A DNA stretch of 6,664 nucleotides, taken from positions 1-6,664 of the forward strand of contig JAGRHW010000199.1 of assembly GCA_020444765.1 (NCBI GenBank). The letters run 5' to 3'. This stretch comes from Gammaproteobacteria bacterium (GTDB taxonomy: Bacteria; Pseudomonadota; Gammaproteobacteria; Granulosicoccales; Granulosicoccaceae). How positions within the stretch are numbered: position 1 is the stretch's first letter; each line of letters opens with the position of its first letter. The translations under genes were made by a program, and so were the position numbers. The notes beneath the pieces were generated by a model. The model worked only from the letters and a program-made list of their open reading frames with translations. It was not told the origin of the DNA and ran no database searches. This document shows, piece by piece, positions 1 to 5,229 of the stretch.

Positions 1-221
1 TCGGCATGCACCAGTTCAAGCGTGTGGCGATATTTGCGGGTTTTCGAATCACTGACCGACAGCATCACCGGTGAACCCGGATCGGTCAGCCCCAGCATCG
101 AACCGGTGTTCGGCACGCTGGCCGTGATCCGTTCACCGGTCTCTTCAAGCACGCAATCGGCAAGAAAGCGCTTGTAGCGCCGCTCCAGCCGTGCCGGCAC
201 CAGAGGCGAGGGGAACTGCAT
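1..221 (-). CDS. sfsA: SfsA (sugar fermentation stimulation protein), N-terminal part, cut by window edge
   Basis: Only the first 73 codons are present; the gene runs off the low-coordinate edge. The family is about 230 residues in E. coli, so roughly one third is visible. Hallmarks of the SfsA N-terminal (OB-fold-like) region are clear: RRYKRFLAD at about residues 14-22, PNTGSM at 37-42, and a [11 protein letters not shown] stretch near 60-70, which matches the family's K-R-K-Y-x-H-T-x-E-L block. SfsA was described in E. coli as a nucleic-acid-binding protein whose overexpression stimulates maltose utilisation; its molecular role is still poorly defined. The ATG at 219-221 lies three bases beyond the stop of the upstream ABC permease, so it is probably the last gene read from that operon or is at least translationally coupled to it. 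A GAGG (minus strand, 234-237) sits rather far, 12 bases, from the start. The identification is secure; the link to the exporter is only positional. Confidence 0.93.
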   Translation of the reverse strand, partial: MQFPSPLVPARLERRYKRFLADCVLEETGERITASVPNTGSMLGLTDPGSPVMLSVSDSKTRKYRHTLELVHA

Positions 222-224
222 CGC

Positions 225-1436
225 CTATTGATGCCTCAAGGCGTCGATAGGGTCGAGCCGGGCCGCCGAACGCGCCGGGAAATAGCCGAAGACAATTCCG
301 ACGAAGCCCGAAAACACGAACGCAGCCATCACCACCAGCGGGTCCGGCGTGAACGGGATGTTCATGAAATGCGATGCCAGCGCCGCAAGTCCAAGCCCCA
401 GTGCGATGCCGATGACGCCGCCGATCAGTGACAGCACGATGGCCTCGACCAGAAACTGCATCAATACCTGACTGGCGGTGGCGCCGATCGCCAGGCGGAT
501 GCCGATTTCGCGGGTTCTTTCGGTCACCGAAACCAGCATGATATTCATAATGCCGATACCGCCGACAAACAGGCTGACGGCGGCAACCGCCGACAGGAGG
601 CTGGTCAATACCGTGGTGATACCGGTGAGCATGCTCGAAATCTGCTTCATGTCCATGACATTGAAGTCGTCATCTTCACCCGGACCGATCCGCCGCCGCT
701 CACGCAGCAGACGCTCGATATCGGACTTGGCTTTGTCGGTCGAAACACCGTCGTGTATCGCGGCATAGATCATTCCGACATCCTGGTCACCGGCGATGCG
801 CCTCATGAACGTCCTGATCGGTATCAGTATGCGATCGTCCTGGTCGGTGCCGAAGCTGGATGCACCCTTGGCATTCAACAGACCGATGACCCGGCAGGAG
901 ATTTGTTTAAGGCGGATGAGACTGCCGATAGGGTCGCCTGCACCAAACAGTTCCGCGCGAACGGTATCGCCGAGAATGCAGACGCTGGCACCGGATCTGA
1001 GCTCGCTTTCGTAAAAAGACCGCCCTGCGACGATCTGCCAGTCCAATGCGCCAAAGTAGCGGTTGTCAGTGCCGGTGATGGTCGTGGAATAGTTTTCGTT
1101 GCCAAAAATCGCGGTCATGGTGCTCGAACTGATCGGCGTCGCGACATCGGCGGCGGAGATCTGGGATTCGATGGCGTCGACATCCTTGAGTGTCAGGCTG
1201 GGTGCTGACTGGCTGCCGCCGGAACCCGGTCCGCCGGCCTGTCCGGGTCTGATCATCAGCAAATTGGTGCCGAGCTTGGAAACATCCGCCTCGACCTGGC
1301 GGGTCGATCCCTGGCCGACCGTCACCATGGCGATAACCGCCGCCACGCCGATCACGATGCCGAGTACTGTAAGAAACGAGCGGGTCGCGTTACGCAATAC
1401 CGCCTGCATGGCCAGTCGTACGGTTTCCAGGAACAT
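225..1436 (-). CDS. MacB/FtsX-type ABC transporter permease
   Basis: This is the membrane subunit of a tripartite MacAB-like exporter, 403 residues with its own separate ATPase gene rather than the fused ATPase-permease of E. coli MacB. The layout is typical: one N-terminal transmembrane helix (about 20-40), a periplasmic MacB core domain (about 41-270), then three C-terminal helices (about 271-300, 325-352 and 368-388) forming the FtsX domain. Family motifs seen are RSFLTVLGIVIGVAAVI near the N-terminus, GGIGIMNIMLVSVTERTREIG at the TM2 exit, written here as GGIGIMNIM followed by SVTERTREIG, and FPARSAARLDPIDALR at the C-terminus. In characterised relatives this fold transmits ATP-driven movements to the periplasm to push substrates through an adaptor and an outer-membrane duct (mechanotransmission). 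The ATG at 1434-1436 immediately follows the ATPase stop codon and has a strong Shine-Dalgarno (GGGAGG, 1444-1449) seven bases upstream. Substrate is unknown; family substrates include macrolides, peptides, siderophores and lipoproteins. Confidence 0.95.
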   Translation of the reverse strand: MFLETVRLAMQAVLRNATRSFLTVLGIVIGVAAVIAMVTVGQGSTRQVEADVSKLGTNLLMIRPGQAGGPGSGGSQSAPSLTLKDVDAIESQISAADVATPISSSTMTAIFGNENYSTTITGTDNRYFGALDWQIVAGRSFYESELRSGASVCILGDTVRAELFGAGDPIGSLIRLKQISCRVIGLLNAKGASSFGTDQDDRILIPIRTFMRRIAGDQDVGMIYAAIHDGVSTDKAKSDIERLLRERRRIGPGEDDDFNVMDMKQISSMLTGITTVLTSLLSAVAAVSLFVGGIGIMNIMLVSVTERTREIGIRLAIGATASQVLMQFLVEAIVLSLIGGVIGIALGLGLAALASHFMNIPFTPDPLVVMAAFVFSGFVGIVFGYFPARSAARLDPIDALRHQ

Positions 1437-2189
1437 TCAGTGGCCTCCCGGTTGGCTGGCAGGGTGGGCCGTATTGAGCTGATCCGAGTCAATCCGGCCG
1501 TCTACGAAACGAATGATCCGGTCGGCGTATTCGGCCATATCCGGCTCGTGAGTCACCATCATTATGGTAATGGCCTGATTACGGTTCAGATCAAGCAACA
1601 GGTCCATGATTTCACGACTGCGGGCCGTATCGAGGTTACCGGTAGGTTCATCGGCGAGAATGACGTCGGGCATGCCGACGATGGCGCGGGCGATAGCCAC
1701 GCGTTGCTGCTGGCCGCCGGACAATTGCGAAGACTGATGATATTCACGGCCTTCCAGTCCGACCTTGGCAAGCGCTTCCAGGGCGAGCTTCTTTCGTTCG
1801 GCCTTCGCCATGCCGTGATAGATCAGTGGCAGTTCCACGTTGTCCAGGGCGGAAGTGCGGGCGAGCAGGTTATAGCCCTGGAAGACGAAACCCAGATAGT
1901 TCAGTCGTAATAAGGCGCGCTGATCCCGGCTCAGCGTGCCGACCTCGAAGCCGGAAAACAGATAATGCCCCGAGCTTGGCGTATCCAGACAACCGATGAT
2001 ATTCATCGCCGTTGACTTGCCTGAACCACTTGGACCCATGATGGCGACAAACTCACCGCTTGCAATATCGAGGTTTATACCCTGCAGTGCGCGCACTTGC
2101 GCTTCGCCTTCGCCATAGACTTTTTTGACCTCCTGGAGACGAATCAGCGGACTGGTTGTCTGATCTTTTTTCGTGTCGGAGGACGTCAT
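1437..2189 (-). CDS. ABC transporter ATP-binding protein, MacB/LolD-like
   Basis: This 250-residue cytoplasmic ATPase powers the adjacent permease. All nucleotide-binding motifs are intact: Walker [10 protein letters not shown] at residues 52-60, Q-loop glutamine at 104 (FVFQGYNLL), signature LSGGQQQR at 156-163, Walker [13 protein letters not shown] at 176-187 with the catalytic Glu181, and the H-loop His214 in MVTHE. The ADEPTGNLD form and the sequence [12 protein letters not shown] place it in the MacB/LolD/FtsE group of ATPases that serve MacB- and FtsX-type permeases. The ATG at 2187-2189 overlaps the adaptor's TGA in an ATGA junction and no good Shine-Dalgarno precedes it, so translation is probably coupled to the adaptor gene. 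The C-terminal 15 residues (after GRIDSDQL) are poorly conserved-looking tail. It is active by all visible criteria. LolD itself is less likely because the neighbours are MacA and MacB types rather than LolC/E. Confidence 0.96.
   Translation of the reverse strand: MTSSDTKKDQTTSPLIRLQEVKKVYGEGEAQVRALQGINLDIASGEFVAIMGPSGSGKSTAMNIIGCLDTPSSGHYLFSGFEVGTLSRDQRALLRLNYLGFVFQGYNLLARTSALDNVELPLIYHGMAKAERKKLALEALAKVGLEGREYHQSSQLSGGQQQRVAIARAIVGMPDVILADEPTGNLDTARSREIMDLLLDLNRNQAITIMMVTHEPDMAEYADRIIRFVDGRIDSDQLNTAHPASQPGGH
1444..1449 (-). promoter_or_regulatory. Strong Shine-Dalgarno for the ABC permease, inside the ATPase gene
   Basis: The minus strand reads GGGAGG in the last codons of the ATPase gene, seven bases before the permease ATG. 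Because ATPase stop and permease start are directly adjacent (TGA then ATG), this site lets ribosomes reinitiate efficiently on the permease. Confidence 0.75.
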
Positions 2190-3445
2190 TGTCTGGCGTC
2201 GGTCATATCGATGATAACGGCTGCGTTTGCAGTAAGCTCACCGTCGATGATTTGCGTCAGCTGGCCGTCGGTCTCTCCGGTCAGCACATCGACCGGGACT
2301 GCTGAGCCGTCGCGCAGCAGCCAGATTGTTTTACGGCCGCCGGCCGGAGGATTACGGGACGAGGTGGCGGCAGAGGAGGGTCGGCGAAACACCAGCCCCA
2401 GCAAACCGGAACCTTCTCCAGACTGTTTTTCGTTCACCGCCGGCGGCGAAAAGCGTAATGCCGCGTTGGGTACGGTCAGGGTGTCATTGATTTCGGCAAC
2501 GGTAATTTCCGCGGTGGCGGTCATGCCGGGACGCAGCAGCAATTCTGAGTTGTCGATCGACAGAATCGCTTTATAGGTGACGATGCCGTCGATGGTTTCC
2601 GAGGCATAGCGCAATTGCGAGATCTGCGCGGGAAACGTGCGTCCCTGGTAAGCCTCGACGGTAAATTCGGCCTTGTTGCCAACCTTGACCTTGCCGATAT
2701 CCGCCTCGTCGACATCGACTTGCAGTTCCATTTTGCGCAGGTCTTCGGCGAGTGTGAAAAGTACCGGTGCCTGCAGGGACGAAGCGACGATCTGCCCGAC
2801 CTCCACGTTCCGGTCCAGTACTACACCGTCGATTGAGGAACAGATACAGGCCTTGGCAAGGTTGGTTTCCTCAAGTTTCAGATCCGCTTCGGCGATCCGC
2901 ACATCGGCTTCGACACTTTTCAGGGAAGCCTGAGCACGATCAAAAGCCGCTTTGGCCGCCTGCAGAGATTCGTTGGACGCCAGCGCGCGTTCTTCCAACT
3001 TGACGGCCCGCTGATAGGCCGCGCTTGCTTCGGTCAAGGTGGCCTTGACTTCATCGATCTTGGCCCGTGATGCGGCGAGGGCGGCCTTGCGGTGTTCGAC
3101 AGTGGCTTCGAGTTTTTCCGTATCCAGAGTAGCCAACACCTGGCCGGTCTTTACCTGGTCATTGAAATCCGCCTTTACAGAACGAATCGTGCCGGACAGC
3201 TCGCTGGAGATTTCTACTTTATTGGTCGGTTCGATCGTGCCTGTTGCGGTAACCGTAACCACGATATCAGTGATCTGGGATGTCTCTGTGATGTACTCAC
3301 TGACGCTGGATTGGCCGGACCGGCTCATCCAGAACCAGAGCGCCCCGGCAGCAAGGAGAATCAGCAGAACGGTCCAGAACATCGGTACAAAGTGACTTTT
3401 TTTGCCATGTACGATTGACTCGATTTCTTTTCTGGAAGGTGGCAC
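2186..3445 (-). CDS. MacA-like periplasmic adaptor (HlyD/RND membrane fusion protein family)
   Basis: This adaptor would bridge the inner-membrane MacB-type permease to an outer-membrane duct. With the start proposed here it has 419 residues: a short cytoplasmic N-terminus, one transmembrane anchor (about 19-40), a first barrel-sandwich half with TATGTIEP and SGTIRSVKADFNDQVKTGQ (about 65-105), a long Ala/Glu/Lys-rich coiled-coil hairpin (about 110-196), the second sandwich half ending in VEVGQIV (about 214-220), a beta-barrel domain, and a membrane-proximal domain after LTVPNAALRF. I chose the GTG at 3443-3445 because AGGAG (3454-3458) lies eight bases upstream; an in-frame GTG at 3511 would add 22 Pro-rich residues but has no Shine-Dalgarno. 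Oddities are a Cys-Ile-Cys in the second lipoyl half, where relatives usually have a non-Cys 'SPIDG' approach, and a Ser/Pro/Gly-rich insertion at about 330-372. It ends in an ATGA overlap with the ATPase gene. No TolC gene is nearby, so the duct must be encoded elsewhere. Confidence 0.93.
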   Translation of the reverse strand: MPPSRKEIESIVHGKKSHFVPMFWTVLLILLAAGALWFWMSRSGQSSVSEYITETSQITDIVVTVTATGTIEPTNKVEISSELSGTIRSVKADFNDQVKTGQVLATLDTEKLEATVEHRKAALAASRAKIDEVKATLTEASAAYQRAVKLEERALASNESLQAAKAAFDRAQASLKSVEADVRIAEADLKLEETNLAKACICSSIDGVVLDRNVEVGQIVASSLQAPVLFTLAEDLRKMELQVDVDEADIGKVKVGNKAEFTVEAYQGRTFPAQISQLRYASETIDGIVTYKAILSIDNSELLLRPGMTATAEITVAEINDTLTVPNAALRFSPPAVNEKQSGEGSGLLGLVFRRPSSAATSSRNPPAGGRKTIWLLRDGSAVPVDVLTGETDGQLTQIIDGELTANAAVIIDMTDARQ

Positions 3446-3453
3446 GGCGGGCG

Positions 3454-3458
3454 CTCCT
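3454..3458 (-). promoter_or_regulatory. Shine-Dalgarno that decides the adaptor start
   Basis: The minus strand reads AGGAG here, eight bases before the GTG at 3443-3445. No comparable site precedes the in-frame GTG at 3511, which is why the shorter protein is preferred. Confidence 0.7.
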
Positions 3459-3489
3459 GATTGTATGACTCCGGGGATTTTAAGGGGCG

Positions 3490-3511
3490 GTGGATAAATA
3501 TCTATCCCCAC
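3490..3511 (-). promoter_or_regulatory. Near-palindrome, possible operator upstream of the adaptor gene
   Basis: The plus strand reads GTGGATA, six bases, then TATCC and CCAC, so GGATA (3492-3496) and TATCC (3503-3507) are perfect inverted arms around an A/T-rich centre that is itself nearly symmetric. It lies about 45-65 bases upstream of the preferred adaptor start, which is where a repressor or activator site would be expected. Low G+C here contrasts with the flanks. No specific regulator family is recognised. Confidence 0.3.
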
Positions 3512-3532
3512 GAATACTTATTAAACACCGCT

Positions 3533-3570
3533 CCCTGAGACAACAGGGTTACAGGATATTCATTCCCTGT
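3533..3570 (-). repeat. Overlapping inverted repeats with mutually exclusive pairings
   Basis: On the minus strand ACAGG (3566-3570) can pair with CCTGT (3551-3555), and CCCTG (3544-3548) with CAGGG (3533-3537). Alternatively ACAGGG (3565-3570) pairs perfectly with CCCTGT (3543-3548), which would break both other helices. It could be a switching RNA leader or two adjacent binding sites for a dimeric regulator; the arms are short (5-6 bp), so chance remains possible. Confidence 0.35.
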
Positions 3571-3615
3571 CGCCACAGCCCGGCAGATGAAGGGCGGGTT
3601 CTTTTCTGTAAAGTC

Positions 3616-3637
3616 ATCGGCTGTAAGCGTAGCCGAT
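3616..3637 (-). repeat. Perfect 7-bp hairpin in the intergenic region
   Basis: ATCGGCT (3631-3637, minus strand) and AGCCGAT (3616-3622) are exact reverse complements around an eight-base loop. There is no T-run after it, so it is not a classical intrinsic terminator by itself; it could stabilise the 3' end of the upstream transcript or be part of a leader RNA. Confidence 0.45.
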
Positions 3638-3647
3638 CGCGATAATC

Positions 3648-3667
3648 AAAAAGCGCCAAAGTCTGGC
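3648..3667 (-). terminator. Weak intrinsic terminator candidate after DUF3570 gene
   Basis: About 40 bases past the DUF3570 stop the minus strand has GCCA (3664-3667), a five-base loop, TGGC (3655-3658), then GC and five T residues (3648-3652). The four-bp stem (five with a G-U pair) is short, so termination would be inefficient; partial read-through into the exporter operon is possible. Confidence 0.3.
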
Positions 3668-3705
3668 AACCTTCCGGGTAGGAGTTGATGTTGCAAAAAC
3701 CGGGC

Positions 3706-5016
3706 TTAAAAACGAAAGGAATAATTAGCCTGTAAAATCCAGGCTTGTACTTCCGGATAAAGGTCCTGATCCTTTAATACACCGATGGCTTCGTCCGGAT
3801 GATCGGTGCCGGACGCCTGGTAGAATTCAAGCCGCGCACTGATTGATTTATCCTCATCGAATTCCTTGCCGATTTTCAGGCCGATCGTGGTTGCAGAAAA
3901 TTCCGCCAATCGATAGTCGGCGCTGGCAAACTCCGGGATTTCACCGCTGATCAAAAAATACTCGTGGAATTTGGCCGCGGTCAGTTTGTAAGAACGCAAA
4001 TGCGGCACGAGATATTTGCCGCGCGACAACATATAGCGATAATGAAAGTCCAGCGTATGGGAGCTTATATCCCAGTCGTCGGTATGATAGCGGTATGAAA
4101 GATCGACTATATCCTTGTCGAGATGAACTTTTATCTTACCGAACAGATTATGCGATGTTCGCTTATCCGGTCTTTTCTCGTACAGATAGCTGCTGCCGGC
4201 ATCCGTCGGACTCAGCAGTTCGCCCGTGTTGCCATCGACCACCGAGAGGACCTTGTAGGGATCGTTCAGGTAGCCGTCAGCCTGACTGAAACTGTAATTC
4301 AGCTGAGCAATCGCCCGGCGGTTGAGAACCTGAGAGACGCCCAATACCACATCGGTGATGGTCTTGTCGGTGTTCGGACCGTTTTCTTCGTCATCGTCTT
4401 CTTCATCGCGGTTTTCCGGCCGATCGCTGATTGTCATCGGCGCAAGCGGCGTCGGTGTGCCGCCAACCGGCGAATAGTTATCGAAACTCAGTGCCAGACC
4501 CGCATTAAGGGTTGTATTATTCTGATTGATCTCCTGCGCCACGGAGCCGTTGATGCCGAGGTGCAGATAATCGAATTCACTCGAGACGCTGGCGCCGATC
4601 GTGCTGCTCAGCGAGCGGGAATTTTGTCGTGTCCAGCTGCCGCTGAGGGCTCCGCGGGTATCATGAAAAGTGTCGTCCAGCGGTGTTTCGTTGGCCTTGG
4701 CGGTGTACTCACCCTTACCGGATGGACGGCTGAATGTCTGCACGCTGCCGGTCGGCGTAGCGCCATTGGGGGACGCGCCACTGAGTGTGTCGACCTGGGC
4801 GTTGATGCTGATCGAGGACTCTTCGTCCAGGTCGCGTTTGAGCAGCGCTTTGAGGCTGGCATCGTTGACTCTGCTGTCTTCTTCCGAATAAAAGAAGACC
4901 GATGATGACAGGCTCCAGTCATTGTCGGCGCTGAGCGCGTTGGTTGGGGAGATGCCGAGCAGGGTGGAGGTGGCCGCCGCAAGGCCGCTGGTCAGGTTTT
5001 TTTTGTTCAATTGCAA
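3706..5016 (-). CDS. DUF3570 family protein, predicted outer-membrane beta barrel
   Basis: This 436-residue protein belongs, by my reading, to the DUF3570 family; the block YRYHTDDWDISSHTLDFHYRY (residues 308-328, written here as YRYHTDDWDI then SSHTLDFHYRY) is what I recognise. An N-terminal signal peptide (Lys5-Lys6, hydrophobic 8-23, likely cleavage after Ala30) exports it. The rest is alternating amphipathic strands, with a C-terminal NYSFRF ending in Phe, the classic BAM insertion signal, and no transmembrane helix. That supports an outer-membrane barrel. A very acidic segment (NRDEEDDDEEN, 202-212) probably forms an extracellular or periplasmic loop and could bind cations. The start is a TTG at 5014-5016, overlapping the lipoprotein's stop by ten bases; no ATG or better start is available before the signal peptide, so translational coupling is expected. 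An A8 run lies in codons 4-7. Function is unknown; DUF3570 genes are commonly found beside DUF4266 genes. It is not a TolC homologue by any visible feature. Confidence 0.88.
   Translation of the reverse strand: MQLNKKNLTSGLAAATSTLLGISPTNALSADNDWSLSSSVFFYSEEDSRVNDASLKALLKRDLDEESSISINAQVDTLSGASPNGATPTGSVQTFSRPSGKGEYTAKANETPLDDTFHDTRGALSGSWTRQNSRSLSSTIGASVSSEFDYLHLGINGSVAQEINQNNTTLNAGLALSFDNYSPVGGTPTPLAPMTISDRPENRDEEDDDEENGPNTDKTITDVVLGVSQVLNRRAIAQLNYSFSQADGYLNDPYKVLSVVDGNTGELLSPTDAGSSYLYEKRPDKRTSHNLFGKIKVHLDKDIVDLSYRYHTDDWDISSHTLDFHYRYMLSRGKYLVPHLRSYKLTAAKFHEYFLISGEIPEFASADYRLAEFSATTIGLKIGKEFDEDKSISARLEFYQASGTDHPDEAIGVLKDQDLYPEVQAWILQANYSFRF
4997..5004 (-). repeat. A8 homopolymer at the start of the DUF3570 gene
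   Basis: The minus strand has eight consecutive A residues within codons 4-7 of the DUF3570 gene (Asn-Lys-Lys-Asn). Gain or loss of one A would shift the frame right after the start, so the tract could give phase variation or transcriptional slippage. It may equally be ordinary Lys codon usage at the head of a signal peptide. Confidence 0.5.
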
Positions 5017-5228
5017 CCACAGCCCCCGCCGCCGAAACTCTGGCCGCCGCTGGTGGCTTCCTTGCTGAAATAGATGTGTTCATCGGTGGCTGTTTCCAGC
5101 GGTTCCGACAGTAATTCCATGGCCGGTTTTGCAAGCAGGTCCCTGTCCCAAGGGTCGACGCCGAGCGAGCTGCAGGCGGTCAGGCTGGCGGAACTCATGA
5201 CAATCAGGGCGGAGCGGAACAGGTGCAT
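5007..5228 (-). CDS. DUF4266 small lipoprotein with C-terminal Gly-run and CGCN tail
   Basis: A 73-residue lipoprotein. The signal sequence (MHLFRSALIVMSSAS) ends in the lipobox LTAC, so Cys19 is expected to be lipidated; Ser at +2 favours outer-membrane sorting over inner-membrane retention. The mature part is only 55 residues: a DPWDRDLLAKPAMEL segment (25-39), HIYFSKEATSGG (51-62), then a glycine run ending in Cys70-Gly-Cys72-Asn73. These two segments and the tail are the DUF4266 signature. No catalytic domain fits; the C-terminal CxC could bind metal, form a disulfide, or be a modification site. The open frame extends upstream to 5399 but that part overlaps the thioredoxin gene in another frame and lacks a signal peptide, so the ATG at 5226-5228, one base after the thioredoxin stop, is the right start. 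It overlaps the downstream barrel gene by ten bases. Function is unknown; co-occurrence with a thioredoxin suggests the cysteines are its redox substrate (inference). Confidence 0.88.
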   Translation of the reverse strand: MHLFRSALIVMSSASLTACSSLGVDPWDRDLLAKPAMELLSEPLETATDEHIYFSKEATSGGQSFGGGGCGCN

Positions 5229-5229
5229 G

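Larger units (their letters stand above)
3446..3705 (-). other. 260-base non-coding region between DUF3570 gene and exporter operon
   Basis: No convincing protein gene lies here on either strand. It must hold the 3' end of the tlpA-DUF4266-DUF3570 transcript and, if the exporter is separately transcribed, its promoter and leader. Reading the minus strand it contains, in order: a weak terminator candidate (3648-3667), a perfect hairpin (3616-3637), a cluster of short complementary segments (3533-3570), and a near-palindrome (3490-3511). I could not find a good -35/-10 pair; the best is TTGTCT (3536-3541) with only a poor -10 seventeen bases on. It does not match the riboswitch consensus sequences I know. 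Confidence 0.6.

Noticed and set aside
753..1482. Plus-strand open frames opposite the ABC permease
   Set aside because: Composition is Arg/Pro/Ala-rich without motifs, as expected for antisense of a G+C-rich gene; the minus-strand permease is unmistakable.
3533..3705. Known riboswitch (c-di-GMP-I, cobalamin, TPP or similar) before the exporter
   Set aside because: I compared the conserved core sequences I know with the minus strand and found none; only generic hairpins remain.
4123..4905. 260-codon plus-strand open frame antisense to the DUF3570 gene
   Set aside because: It has no recognisable domain, signal or ribosome site, and the opposite strand encodes a coherent signal peptide plus beta-barrel protein. 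It is a shadow of that gene.
3706..5016. TolC-like duct role for the DUF3570 protein
   Set aside because: No long coiled-coil helices of the TolC type are present; the sequence is strand-rich throughout, so it is a plain barrel and not the exporter's tunnel by sequence evidence.
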